Shown one piece after another: positions 17,709-25,921 of a stretch of 64,000 nt of DNA. The DNA is from Natrialba aegyptia DSM 13077. Its GTDB lineage: Archaea > Halobacteriota > Halobacteria > Halobacteriales > Natrialbaceae. The notes beneath the pieces are model-generated. The model was not told the DNA's origin, did not search any database, and worked only from the letters and a program-made list of their open reading frames with translations. The position numbers were made by a program, and so were the translations under genes. Every line of letters begins with the position of its first letter. The first letter of the stretch is position 1. The DNA lies in NCBI RefSeq assembly GCF_000337535.1, contig NZ_AOIP01000032.1, positions 218,896 to 282,895 of the forward strand, read 5' to 3'.

Positions 17709-17879
17709 GGTGGAAGTCGTTCACGTGCAGTGAACGGTTGTCCACCGCTAACGATGCAGGTGATTTCCCTTCGTGGACATCACCCACGCATAATTCCTTT
17801 CGGTGCTGCTGATCGAGAGCGACGGGTTTCGGTGTGGTTGCCGGTTTCCACACCGGTCCCGACCGGAGAGCGAACTCTC
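17709..17879 (+). ncRNA. Four consecutive hairpins downstream of tRNA-Leu(GAG); candidate structured RNA
   Basis: In order: GGTGGA...CGTTCAC/GTGAACG...TCCACC (17709-17746, inner stem 7 bp with a 5-base loop), GGTGAT/ATCACC (17759-17784), CGGTGTGG/CCACACCG (17830-17855, 8 bp) and GAGAG-CGAA-CTCTC (17866-17879). No open frame fits the interval. It lies between the tRNA end and the DUF420 gene and could be a tRNA-processed trailer RNA, a stable small RNA, or a cis leader of the DUF420 mRNA. The strand is assumed from the tRNA. Confidence 0.35.
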
Positions 17880-17975
17880 GAACGCCACCGTCGTCACGAT
17901 ATCGCTTACAGTGCAAACAGTCTGCGTCTGACCCGAAGTCGATACGCACTTCGTCCTGCTAGCCGACGATCACGT

Positions 17976-18545
17976 ATGGACACGGAGTTCGTTCCGCGCG
18001 AACGCGTCAGGTCGCTCACGGCCGTTCTGAGCGTGGTCTCACTCGCGGTCGTCTTTTCGGCGGCGGGCGGTCGCGTGCCGCAATCGGCCGTGCCGGCCGC
18101 CCCGGCGTGGGTTCTCGAACTGATTCCGCACCTAAACGTCGCGCTGAGCGCGACCGCGATCGGCACGATCACGATCGGCTGGCGGGCGATTCGCCGCGGG
18201 GCCGTCGTGACACACCGTCGGGCGATGCTCGGCTCGTTCGCCCTCTTCGTGACGTTCCTCGGTCTCTATCTCTACCGGCTCGTCGCGACCGGTGGCCCGG
18301 CGTCCTTTCCCGGACCCGAACAGGTCTATCTGTACGTGTACCTCCCGGTACTCGCGATTCACATCTTCCTCGCGGTCGTCTGTATCCCGCTGCTGTATTA
18401 CGTCCTCCTCCTGGCGCTCTCCCGGCCGATTGCGGCGCTCCGTCGGACCGCTCACGCCCGGGTTGGCCGGTTTGCCGCGACGCTCTGGCTGATCTCGTTC
18501 TCGCTCGGGATCGTCGTCTACCTGCTCGGCTACGTTATCTACTGA
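17976..18545 (+). CDS. DUF420 family membrane protein
   Basis: A 189-residue protein with about five membrane helices. Conserved polar positions fit DUF420: His in IPHLNVALS, His-Arg-Arg in VVTHRRAML, and His in LAIHIFLAVVCIPLLYY. Bacterial DUF420 members (CtaM/YozB) act in heme-copper oxidase assembly; here that role is only a family-based possibility because no oxidase genes are in the window. The open frame runs upstream to 17652 across the tRNA end, so the ATG at 17976 is used. Confidence 0.85.
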   Translation: MDTEFVPRERVRSLTAVLSVVSLAVVFSAAGGRVPQSAVPAAPAWVLELIPHLNVALSATAIGTITIGWRAIRRGAVVTHRRAMLGSFALFVTFLGLYLYRLVATGGPASFPGPEQVYLYVYLPVLAIHIFLAVVCIPLLYYVLLLALSRPIAALRRTAHARVGRFAATLWLISFSLGIVVYLLGYVIY

Positions 18546-18574
18546 TACCGAGTTACCAAGCCCGAGACGACGGG

Positions 18575-18718
18575 CTACGAAATGAGCTGCTGGAAGAAAT
18601 CGCTGAAGAGGACCAGGATCAACGCTGAAACGATGATCAACAGCAGGAAGGTAAAGAAGATAACCGCTGCTTGCCTCCCGGTCAGTGAACTCCCCTCGAG
18701 GAACTCGTTTATATCCAT
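18575..18718 (-). CDS. Small single-pass membrane protein (47 aa)
   Basis: Starts MDINEFLEGSSLTGRQAA, then one strongly hydrophobic helix (about residues 19-37), ending FSDFFQQLIS. A textbook TATA (ATTTTAAAAT, 18741-18750) is centred 27 bases upstream of the ATG at 18718, supporting a real leaderless gene. It is convergent with the DUF420 gene (29 bases between stops). I do not recognise the family. Confidence 0.7.
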   Translation of the reverse strand: MDINEFLEGSSLTGRQAAVIFFTFLLLIIVSALILVLFSDFFQQLIS

Positions 18719-18740
18719 AGCTGGGTGTTCACGCGTCTCT

Positions 18741-18750
18741 ATTTTAAAAT
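18741..18750 (-). promoter_or_regulatory. TATA box of the 47-aa membrane protein gene
   Basis: ATTTTAAAAT, itself palindromic, is centred 27 bases before the start codon at 18718. Confidence 0.7.
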
Positions 18751-18789
18751 TAGCGCAAACGGACGAACGGTCACCCGAGCGGTCCGTTC

Positions 18790-18870
18790 AGACGGACTGC
18801 TGTAAGTCATTTCCAGCGCAACCGCGCCCGTCCTGCGGTTGCGCCGGTAAGTCGGTACAGCAGACCGTCT
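18790..18870. repeat. Long compound inverted repeat touching the purF stop codon
   Basis: The outer arm AGACGGACTGCTGTA (18790-18804) pairs with TACAGCAGACCGTCT (18856-18870), 14 of 15 positions complementary. The inner arm GCGCAACCGC (18816-18825) pairs perfectly with GCGGTTGCGC (18835-18844) around a 9-base loop. The right arm ends at the last base of the purF stop codon, so purF mRNA would carry this hairpin as its 3' UTR. Archaeal termination normally needs U-tracts, so a processing, stability or mobile palindrome role is as likely. Confidence 0.85.
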
Positions 18871-20381
18871 CAGTCGTCGGCCGACAGCGTCGGCCCGTCG
18901 AGCGTCGGTCGTTGCACGTCACGATCCGTCTCTTCACCCTCGATGTCGTAGGGATACTCCCCGGTCACACAGCCTAAACAGAGGTCGATGCGTTCTTTTC
19001 CGAGAACGTCAGCGACGGCATCGGTCGAGAGGTACGCGAGGCTGTCGGCGTCGATCGCGTCGCGGATCTCTCCGACCGACTTGTCCGAGGCGATGAGTTC
19101 GTCGCGGGTGGCCATGTCGATCCCCATGTAACACGGCGCGACGATCTCCGGCGCGCCGATGCGCATGTGGACCTCCTCGGCACCGCAGTCTTTGAGCAAC
19201 TGGACGAGTTGCGTCGAGGTCGTCCCCCGCACGATGGAGTCGTCGATGAGCGTGACGGTCTTTCCCTCGACGGTCGATTTGATCGGGTTGAGCTTCAGGC
19301 GAACGGCGCGCTCGCGTTCGTCCTGCGTCGGCATGATGAACGTCCGGCCGACGTAGCGGTTTTTCATTAGCCCCTCGGCGAACTCGACGCCGTCATCGTC
19401 CTGGTCGCGCGCTTCGCCGTCGGCCGTCGTCTCGGTCGCCGCGTCGGCGTAGCCCGACGCGAAGGCGCGTCCCGAGTCGGGGACCGGCATCACGACGTCG
19501 GTTTCGACGCCGCTTTCCGCCCAGAGCTTGCGACCCAGGTTTCGCCGGGCCTCGTAGACGAGCGTGTCGTCGATGATACTGTCCGGACGCGCGAAGTAGA
19601 CGTGTTCGAAAAAGCAGTGTGCGGTGTTGTCCGCCTCGACGAGCTGGTAGGAGTCGAATCCCTGGCCGTCCTCGCCGAGGACGACGAGTTCACCGGGGCG
19701 AACGTCCCGGACGAGGTCGCCGTCTAAGGTATCGATCGCGGCGGATTCGGAGGCGAGGATGTAGCCGTCTTCGAGTTCGCCGATGCAGAGTGGCCGATTC
19801 CCTTGCGGGTCGCGGACGCCGAGAACGGTGTCGTCGTGGCTGATCGTCAGCGCGTAGGAGCCGTGGATGCGCCCCATCGTGCGTTTGACGGCGCGGACGA
19901 GGTCTTCCTCGAGGAGGTTGCGCGCGAGGTCGTGTGCGATGACCTCGGTGTCGCCGTCGCTCGTGAAGGCGTGGCCGAGGGCGGCGAGTTCGTCGCGGAT
20001 CTCGTCGGCGTTGACGAGGTTGCCGTTGTGCGAGAGGCCGAGCGAGCCGCTTTTGAACGAGACGGAAAACGGCTGTGCACACGAAGAGTCGACGGACCCG
20101 GCGGTCGGGTACCGGACGTGTCCGATCCCCGCGGAGCCGGCGAGCGGGTCGAGATCGCCCTCGCCGAAAACGTCCCCGACGAGGCCCATATCGACGTGGC
20201 TGTGTTGCTGGAAGCCGTCGTGGGTGACGATCCCGGCGGACTCCTGGCCGCGGTGCTGGAGTGCGTAGAGCGCGTAGTACAACGGTCGTGCCGCGTCTCG
20301 ACCGTCCAGTGAGACGCCGACGACGCCGCACTTTTCGGTCATTCCTGTTCGCCGGGGAGTCTCGCCCCGCCCATCAGTCAT
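18870..20381 (-). CDS. purF: Amidophosphoribosyltransferase (glutamine PRPP amidotransferase)
   Basis: First committed enzyme of purine synthesis, making phosphoribosylamine from PRPP and glutamine. The N-terminal Ntn glutaminase domain begins at the catalytic Cys of EKCGVVG; the C-terminal PRTase domain carries VTLIDDSIVRGTTS. Cysteines in AHCFFE, APCYMG and CLGC match the [4Fe-4S] ligands of Bacillus-type PurF. The open frame continues to 22106 as an antisense shadow of the MutS-like gene. Of two starts, 20381 lies 27 bases from a GATTTTTATC box, giving a 17-residue propeptide before Cys18; the ATG at 20342 gives the shorter classical N-terminus. The final protein (after cleavage) is the same. 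Confidence 0.95.
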   Translation of the reverse strand: MTDGRGETPRRTGMTEKCGVVGVSLDGRDAARPLYYALYALQHRGQESAGIVTHDGFQQHSHVDMGLVGDVFGEGDLDPLAGSAGIGHVRYPTAGSVDSSCAQPFSVSFKSGSLGLSHNGNLVNADEIRDELAALGHAFTSDGDTEVIAHDLARNLLEEDLVRAVKRTMGRIHGSYALTISHDDTVLGVRDPQGNRPLCIGELEDGYILASESAAIDTLDGDLVRDVRPGELVVLGEDGQGFDSYQLVEADNTAHCFFEHVYFARPDSIIDDTLVYEARRNLGRKLWAESGVETDVVMPVPDSGRAFASGYADAATETTADGEARDQDDDGVEFAEGLMKNRYVGRTFIMPTQDERERAVRLKLNPIKSTVEGKTVTLIDDSIVRGTTSTQLVQLLKDCGAEEVHMRIGAPEIVAPCYMGIDMATRDELIASDKSVGEIRDAIDADSLAYLSTDAVADVLGKERIDLCLGCVTGEYPYDIEGEETDRDVQRPTLDGPTLSADD

Positions 20382-20549
20382 GGTCGTCCATAGGACCTCG
20401 ACCCGATAAAAATCCCCGTGTTTGTGCCTCCCTTCTGGCGGATGGAACGAATATCTATCCACGTGCGTGGATATCTCGTCGGCATACCGCGGGCGGGCGG
20501 CGAAACCGATGACACAGTATTCAAGCGTATTGACTCGAACACCTTGCGT

Positions 20550-22370
20550 ATGCGACTCGAGGAGTACTGGGGAGTCGGCCCGAAGACGAGGGAGACGCTG
20601 GTCGCCGAACTGGGGCGAGAACGCGCGACCAGAGCCATCGAGAGCGGCGACGTTCGCGAACTCGCGACCGCCGGCCTCGCCCGCGGGCGAGCGACGCGCA
20701 TCCTGCGCCGGGCGACCGGCGGCGACGGTATCGACATGCTGGCGACGAGCGACGCCCGCGCGGCGTACAAGGACCTGCTCGATCTGGCGGTCGAGCACGC
20801 CGTCACGCAGCGCGCGGCCGACCGAATCCGCGTTCTCACGCCGCTTGCCACCCGCGCAGAGATGGAATCGCGACTCGACGACGTGCTCGCGGCTCGGGAT
20901 GCCTGGGCCGCCCTCGACGAGGGAAACCGGGAAACCGTCCTCGCGGCCTACGAGCGCTACGACGACCGCGACGAGAGCGAGCGCGCCGCCGTCGAAACCG
21001 CACTCGCGCTGCTCGAGGCCGGCGTCGACTCCGGCCCGTTCGCAACGATCGCCGAACTCGACCCCGAAACGCTCGCGGCGGCCGCCGACGCGCTCTCGGC
21101 CTTCGAGAACGACGGCGGCAGCGGCCGACTCGTCCGCGGGGCCGACGACGAACTCGATCGGCTCTGCGACGCGCTCGGAACGGTCGAGGACATGGACGCG
21201 AACGCGCTCGAACTGATCGAGGAGTTGCGCTCGGACGGCGTCCGCGACGTGAGCCAGTTCCGCGAGGCCTTCGAAGACCACCTGCTCTCGGAGACGGCAG
21301 TCACAGTCGAGCAGGTTCGCGACGCGATGCCCGCCGATGCGACCGACGCGACGGACTTCGTCGGCGGGACGCTGCGCACGTTGCGCGGCGACCTCACCGC
21401 GGCGATCGACGAACGTGAAGAGCGGGTCGCCGGCGAGTTCAGAAACGTGCTCGAGGACTCCCGGGCGGCCATCGACCAGGCCGTCGAGGCGGTCGACGAC
21501 ATCGCCTTGCACCTCTCGCTCGCGCGCTTTGCGCTCGCGTACGACTGCACTCGGCCGACGTTCGTCGAGGGAGAATCGGCCGCGGTATCGGTCGTCGAAG
21601 CGCGGAACCTGACGCTCGCCTCGCCAGTGACCGACGCCAAGCGAACCGAGGTCGAGGAAACGGTGCAGCCGATCACCTACGCGCTCGGCGACCACGGCGT
21701 CACCGATCCGGCTGCCGTCCCCGGGAGCACCGACACGGCACCCGGCCGCCAGCGCGTTTCCGTCCTCACAGGCGCGAACAGCGGCGGGAAGACGACCCTG
21801 CTCGAGACGCTCTGTCAGGTCGTCCTGCTCGCGTCGATGGGGCTGCCCGTCCCCGCCGAGCGGGCCGAGGTCACGCCCGTCGACTCGCTCGTCTTCCACC
21901 GCCGCCACGCCAGTTTCAACGCCGGCGTGCTCGAGTCGACGCTGCGCTCGATCGTACCGCCGTTGTCCTCGTCCGCCGACGGCCGCACGCTGATGCTCGT
22001 CGACGAGTTCGAAGCGATCACGGAACCCGGCAGTGCAGCCGACCTGTTGCACGGCCTCGTGACGCTGACCGTCGACCGCGACGCCCTCGGCGTGTTCGTC
22101 ACGCACCTCGCCGACGACCTGGAGCCGCTGCCGCCCGAAGCCCGCGTCGACGGCATCTTCGCCGAAGGACTCAATCCCGAACTCGAGTTGCTGGTCGACT
22201 ACCAGCCGCGGTTCGATACGGTCGGGCGGTCGACGCCGGAGTTCATCGTCTCGCGCCTGGTTGCGAACGCGGACGACCGGGGGGAGCGAGCGGGCTTTGA
22301 AACGTTGGGTGAAGCGGTCGGGAACGACGTGATCCAGCGGACGCTGGCCGATGCGCGCTGGAGCGAGTAG
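20550..22370 (+). CDS. MutS-like DNA mismatch repair ATPase with N-terminal helix-hairpin-helix
   Basis: A 606-residue protein, shorter than MutS1 and lacking the mismatch-reading domain. It begins MRLEEYWGVGPKTRETLVAELG, a helix-hairpin-helix-like start, has a helical clamp/lever region (about 60-370), and the MutS ATPase domain with Walker A GANSGGKT (408-415), the RHASFNAGVLEST segment and Walker B LMLVDEFEA. No Smr nuclease domain is present, so it differs from bacterial MutS2. It best fits the archaeal MutS5-type group; the function (recombination control or repair) is unproven. Divergent from purF. The frame is open to 20418, but the domain start and spacing favour 20550. Confidence 0.85.
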   Translation: MRLEEYWGVGPKTRETLVAELGRERATRAIESGDVRELATAGLARGRATRILRRATGGDGIDMLATSDARAAYKDLLDLAVEHAVTQRAADRIRVLTPLATRAEMESRLDDVLAARDAWAALDEGNRETVLAAYERYDDRDESERAAVETALALLEAGVDSGPFATIAELDPETLAAAADALSAFENDGGSGRLVRGADDELDRLCDALGTVEDMDANALELIEELRSDGVRDVSQFREAFEDHLLSETAVTVEQVRDAMPADATDATDFVGGTLRTLRGDLTAAIDEREERVAGEFRNVLEDSRAAIDQAVEAVDDIALHLSLARFALAYDCTRPTFVEGESAAVSVVEARNLTLASPVTDAKRTEVEETVQPITYALGDHGVTDPAAVPGSTDTAPGRQRVSVLTGANSGGKTTLLETLCQVVLLASMGLPVPAERAEVTPVDSLVFHRRHASFNAGVLESTLRSIVPPLSSSADGRTLMLVDEFEAITEPGSAADLLHGLVTLTVDRDALGVFVTHLADDLEPLPPEARVDGIFAEGLNPELELLVDYQPRFDTVGRSTPEFIVSRLVANADDRGERAGFETLGEAVGNDVIQRTLADARWSE

Positions 22371-22420
22371 GTCGCTGTGGCCGGCGTACGTGATTATTGG
22401 GCTGCGGACCGCAGCGTCCG

Positions 22421-23098
22421 TCAGGGCTCTCGGTCGTCGCCGGTGTCGAACCGGTAATTTCGTTCCGATGGCCAGTGGTCGGTGTCGAACGCGTCCGTCG
22501 GATCTGTCGAATCTGTCGGATCTGTCGTGTCCGTCGTGTCCGTCGTGTTCCCCATGCTCGACGAGGCGACGCTGCTAGATGGCGTTCGAGCGTCGTGACT
22601 GGCCTGTTGTTCGCTTCCGAGATGGGTGTAGACGATGCCGCCGTACTCCTCGCAAACCCGCGCTTCGAGGTACGCCTGTGCGGCAGGGCGCGCGAGAACA
22701 CCCATCTCGATTACGTCCGTAAGCGTCGTCTTCGTCGCGCGAAACCAGGTTCTGACCGCAGTATCGTCGTGCGGGTCGGGTTCGACGATCGCGCCGCGTT
22801 CGTCGCCGTGACCATCCCCCCACTCGAGCCAGCAGACGTGATACGAGGAGACGGTATAGTTGGCGGCGGGGTCGACGAGAAACAGCGCCTCGTGGACGCA
22901 CGGATCGAGATGCGCGGTCAGAATTCGGTCGCGGGCAATCGAGTCCGCGAGTAACTCCGACGAGACGGTGCCATCGGCGAGTGGCGTCTCAGCGGTAATC
23001 TCGTCTGCAAGCGTGAGATCGGTCCCGCCCCAGTGGCTGTATCGGAGGTCGTAGAGGCGGTCGGGCCGACGGTACGCGACGAGCGCTCTATGCCCCAT
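22421..23098 (-). CDS. DUF6735-type haloarchaeal protein
   Basis: 225 residues beginning MGHRALVAYRRPDRLYDLRYSHWG, a start I associate with the haloarchaeal DUF6735 family of unknown function. The C-terminal 60 residues are low complexity with a TDTTDTTDPTDSTDPTD array encoded by a degenerate 9-base tandem repeat (about 22495-22550), probably slippage-prone. The start overlaps the upstream 48-codon gene by 11 bases, suggesting coupled translation. No catalytic signature is evident. Confidence 0.7.
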   Translation of the reverse strand: MGHRALVAYRRPDRLYDLRYSHWGGTDLTLADEITAETPLADGTVSSELLADSIARDRILTAHLDPCVHEALFLVDPAANYTVSSYHVCWLEWGDGHGDERGAIVEPDPHDDTAVRTWFRATKTTLTDVIEMGVLARPAAQAYLEARVCEEYGGIVYTHLGSEQQASHDARTPSSSVASSSMGNTTDTTDTTDPTDSTDPTDAFDTDHWPSERNYRFDTGDDREP

Positions 23099-23234
23099 TC
23101 GATCCCTCCGAACGGAATAGCGTGCTCGCGTCGTTCGCTCCGGTCACCGCAGTAACGGTCGTTCCACACAGATCCGCGGCCTCGCGCTCACGCCAGTGGT
23201 CCGGCAGCCGGCGGCCACCTGGTTCGAGATCCAT
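23088..23234 (-). CDS. Small ORF translationally coupled to the DUF6735 gene (48 aa)
   Basis: Starts MDLEPGGRRLPDHWREREA, ends FRSEGSNGA. GTTCAAATACC lies about 26 bases before the ATG at 23234, the normal TATA position for a leaderless gene, and the 3' end overlaps the next start by 11 bases. Codon choice fits the genome. The family is not recognised; it could be a real small protein or a leader that loads ribosomes onto the DUF6735 gene. Confidence 0.5.
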   Translation of the reverse strand: MDLEPGGRRLPDHWREREAADLCGTTVTAVTGANDASTLFRSEGSNGA

Positions 23235-23351
23235 TGCTGGTTCTGGTTCCGTCCCGGTATTTGAACCTCGGGGCGAAAGCCGGAATTGCAATGATACGAG
23301 AGTCCGCTCGGAACGAGTTCGAAACAGCGATTCCCGATAGTGGGACTGATT

Positions 23352-23483
23352 CTATCTGGTTCGACTCGGCAGTTCCTGAAGGCAGTTCCGACAGAACGTA
23401 TAGAAGTAGTCGTTCTCCGTCGAACAGTACGGACACGGCCCCTGCGGGGCTGGCTCGGTCGATGGGCCGGTGGACTCGCGCAT
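23352..23483 (-). CDS. Zinc-ribbon microprotein (43 aa)
   Basis: A short proline/serine-rich lead (MRESTGPSTEPAPQGP) is followed by CPYC, ten residues, and CRNC, a complete four-cysteine zinc ribbon, then LQELPSRTR. CCTTTTCGCC lies 27-36 bases before the ATG at 23483 and could serve as TATA. Haloarchaea have many such two-CxxC microproteins, some linked to stress or growth control. The function here is unknown. The motif spacing makes chance unlikely. Confidence 0.7.
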   Translation of the reverse strand: MRESTGPSTEPAPQGPCPYCSTENDYFYTFCRNCLQELPSRTR

Positions 23484-23667
23484 ATGCGAACGTCGGTTCG
23501 GCCGGCGAAAAGGATAGCTCCGGCATTCGAAGGGACCGTCAGTAGCAGGGCACGGGATTCATGACCGATCTCGCTGTCCGTGCAATTCTGGCGGGAAACA
23601 GGAATGCCGTTCCCGAGTTCCAGAGTTCACGGCAGCTTCAAGAGACTGTAAGAGACTACAGGAGGCT

Positions 23668-24153
23668 TCAGGAACCTTCAGGATTAGTGTCGGTATCGTT
23701 GGATCCGTTCGTCGGAGACTGAACTCGCTCCTCGGCTCGCGCCTTGAGCGCCTCGTTCATCGCTCTAAACCCCCGTTCGAGTTGCTGTTCATCGAACAGG
23801 AGCGGAACAAGTATCCCGCGGAACGTCTCGCGGTGAAGCAACCTGGTTCGGTCGCCCCCGTCGATCGGATCGAGATGGAACTCGTGATAGCCGTCGAAGA
23901 TGAAGGGGACTCCGAGTCGGCCGAGCCAGGCTAACCGGCGGTTCTCCTCGACAGCGACGACGACCGGCGTAAACGTCATCCCCCGCGATTCGGGCGGCTC
24001 AATTCGAACCTCCAACTCCGCTTCCACCGCCGGGTCCCCTTCGATCGACCGGACGAACGGATTCCACTCGGGATAGCTGTCGAACTCGAGGAGTACGTCC
24101 CAGACGACGGCTGGTGGGGCATCGATATCCTCGAAGACTTCGATTACGTTCAT
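23668..24153 (-). CDS. SRPBCC (START-like) domain protein
   Basis: A 161-residue polyketide cyclase/dehydrase-like hydrophobic-cavity protein: VIEVFEDIDAPPAVVWDVLLEFDSYPEWNPF at the N-terminus (split here only for recognition), a middle strand pair LAWLGRLGVPFIFDGYHEF, and a C-terminal helix ERGFRAMNEALKARAEE. The ligand is unknown. In-frame ATGs exist at 24168 and 24261; a possible TATA (ATTTTATAAC near 24299-24308) would suit 24261, but the extra 36 codons have weak codon bias, so 24153 is used. Confidence 0.82.
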   Translation of the reverse strand: MNVIEVFEDIDAPPAVVWDVLLEFDSYPEWNPFVRSIEGDPAVEAELEVRIEPPESRGMTFTPVVVAVEENRRLAWLGRLGVPFIFDGYHEFHLDPIDGGDRTRLLHRETFRGILVPLLFDEQQLERGFRAMNEALKARAEERVQSPTNGSNDTDTNPEGS

Positions 24154-24548
24154 GGTGGTTGTTACCATTCTGGTCGCGTTTCGCGCATCCGGGTGCGACT
24201 CCGCGAATATCGGCGCGATTGCGCGCCAGTGTTCGTATCGAGTCCGTTCGTAGACTGCCATAACCCACCACTTAGCTATTTGCGTCTGTTAGAGCTGTTA
24301 TAAAATCCTGGGAGACTCTCTCTAAATCCGTCGTCCGTCGCGGAGGGGACGACCCGTGAAACGTCTCGGAAAACTGTAGAAGGACGGTGGCGTCCCGGTG
24401 TGATCGAGAAAAAACTGATCTGCAGTTACGACCCGTATTGATGTGGGAGGAAGCATTTCGGGAACGGTCTCACCGGGGACTGTAACCAGGAATCGTCCCG
24501 GAACGCGCCGGCCCGACCTATTTCCCCGCAGTTAGTGTCTATGCTCCT
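24154..24548. other. Intergenic region between SRPBCC and azf-like genes
   Basis: Contains the promoter of the SRPBCC gene (TTATAAAATCC near 24298-24308) and, near 24515-24525, CCTATTTCC before the azf-like gene. The rest shows no supported coding frame or strong repeat. The first 108 bases may be coding if the SRPBCC gene starts at 24261. Confidence 0.4.
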
Positions 24549-25319
24549 ATGACGAACGTCGCGATCACCGGTGCGTCCGGCCGGGTCGGCAGAGAAGCTA
24601 TCGAGGCGTTTGCAGACCGAGAAGAGTCGCTTACGCTGTTCTCACACAGCGAGTCGGAGGACCTCGAGACGACGCCGATCGAAATCGCCGACCGCGAGGC
24701 GGTCGCGGACGCACTCGAAGGCCAGGACGTACTGCTCCACCTCGCCGCCAATCCGGACCCGCGCGCCGCGTGGGACGCCGTTATGGGACCCAATATCGAA
24801 GGCGTCTACAATATCTATGCCGCAGCCGTCGAGAACGATCTACGGCGCGTCGTCTTCGCGAGTTCGAATCACGCGGTCAATATGGCGAACACCGTCTCCC
24901 CGACGCGGCCGGAGTCGACGGTTGGCAGCCCCGACATCGTTCGGCCCGACGATACCCTCGATCCCGACACCTACTACGGGGTGACCAAGGTGTTCGGCGA
25001 AGCGATGGGCTCGTACTACGCCAAGCGCCACGGCCTGGACGTACTCAACCTCCGGATCGGCTGGCTCCTCACGCGCGATGAACTGCGATCGGAGGTCGCC
25101 GACCGGGACGGTGCCGGCGAACGATTCGCCCGCGCGATGTGGCTCAGCCCCGCGGACTGCCAACAACTCATGCGCGTCTCCGTGACGGCCTCGCTCTCGG
25201 AAACGCCCCTCACTGCTCACGGCATCTCGGACAACGCAGAACGATTCCTCTCGCTCTCGGAAACCCTCCTTGAACTGGGTTACCGTCCGCAGGACGACTC
25301 GGCAGTCGTTCTCGAGTGA
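24549..25319 (+). CDS. azf: NAD-dependent sugar dehydrogenase of the extended SDR family (Azf-like)
   Basis: 256 residues with Rossmann GASGRVG at 8-14, the SSN active-site serine (FASSNHAV) and YxxxK (YYGVTK). This arrangement matches the Haloferax NAD-dependent glucose-6-phosphate dehydrogenase Azf and the related uronate dehydrogenases. The expected reaction is oxidation of glucose 6-phosphate (or a sugar acid) at C1. It stands alone with its own promoter. The choice between Azf and a uronate or other sugar dehydrogenase needs alignment; the symbol is tentative. Confidence 0.65.
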   Translation: MTNVAITGASGRVGREAIEAFADREESLTLFSHSESEDLETTPIEIADREAVADALEGQDVLLHLAANPDPRAAWDAVMGPNIEGVYNIYAAAVENDLRRVVFASSNHAVNMANTVSPTRPESTVGSPDIVRPDDTLDPDTYYGVTKVFGEAMGSYYAKRHGLDVLNLRIGWLLTRDELRSEVADRDGAGERFARAMWLSPADCQQLMRVSVTASLSETPLTAHGISDNAERFLSLSETLLELGYRPQDDSAVVLE

Positions 25320-25397
25320 GCCAGTCAGCTCACAGCCACCCCGCTCTATACGCTCCACACGTACGTTTTTATATCGATACGCGAATGTCTCTGTGTA

Positions 25398-25823
25398 ATG
25401 AGGATTGGGAGACGGTCGCTTCCACGGCTCATCGACTACGCACTCGCCGTCGTCGTGGTGGCCGTTGCAGTGTGGACGTTCACCGGCGTCCCAGAGCCCT
25501 ACCCAGCACGGCCGACGCTCGGTCCCGTCCCGGTGAATCCTGAACTCGTGTTTCCGGGGCTACTCGGTCTGGTCGTGCTCTCACGACTCATTACCGACGA
25601 GTTCAGTGGCGCAACGCCGATCGTCGGTGTCCTCGGCACCCTGACGCTGTTTCTGGCGACGATGAGCATGTACATTTTGTACGCCGCTGAGGCCGGCGGC
25701 GTCTTCGTCGGCGGCGCGTTTACGCTCCTGAGCGGAATCGTCCTCGCGGCGGTCGTGCTCTTGCAGGGAGCCGTTCGCACGGGTCGTCGCTGGCGGCGAA
25801 CGGCGGACGTTTCCGTCCAGTGA
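25398..25823 (+). CDS. Four-helix membrane protein of unknown function
   Basis: 141 residues with hydrophobic segments at about 11-28, 49-62, 72-94 and 101-122, and basic ends (MRIGRRSLPR, RTGRRWRRT). It resembles small haloarchaeal integral membrane proteins without an assigned role. It follows the azf-like gene by 78 bases with a possible own TATA (TTTTTATATCG, about 25366-25377), about 27 bases before the ATG. Confidence 0.7.
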   Translation: MRIGRRSLPRLIDYALAVVVVAVAVWTFTGVPEPYPARPTLGPVPVNPELVFPGLLGLVVLSRLITDEFSGATPIVGVLGTLTLFLATMSMYILYAAEAGGVFVGGAFTLLSGIVLAAVVLLQGAVRTGRRWRRTADVSVQ

Positions 25824-25921
25824 GAACGGCCGGGTGCAGCCGTGTTGCGCGGCGATGCGACCGTCTTGGGGATCCCTCTCGGATCGAAAGACCGAATATC
25901 GGGACGTTCGTACCGTCTCCT

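Noticed and set aside
20382-22106. Long minus-strand open frame extending purF to over 1000 residues
   Set aside because: It is antisense to the MutS-like gene, which has clear ATPase motifs. The purF family start and its TATA box lie at about 20342-20381.
22495-22550. Short tandem array considered as a CRISPR
   Set aside because: Units are 9 bases, adjacent, in frame within a gene, with no spacers or cas genes.
23188-23545. Frames of 100-112 codons on both strands around 23.2-23.5 kb
   Set aside because: They lack codon bias and motifs; the zinc-ribbon frame at 23352-23483 explains the coding signal better.
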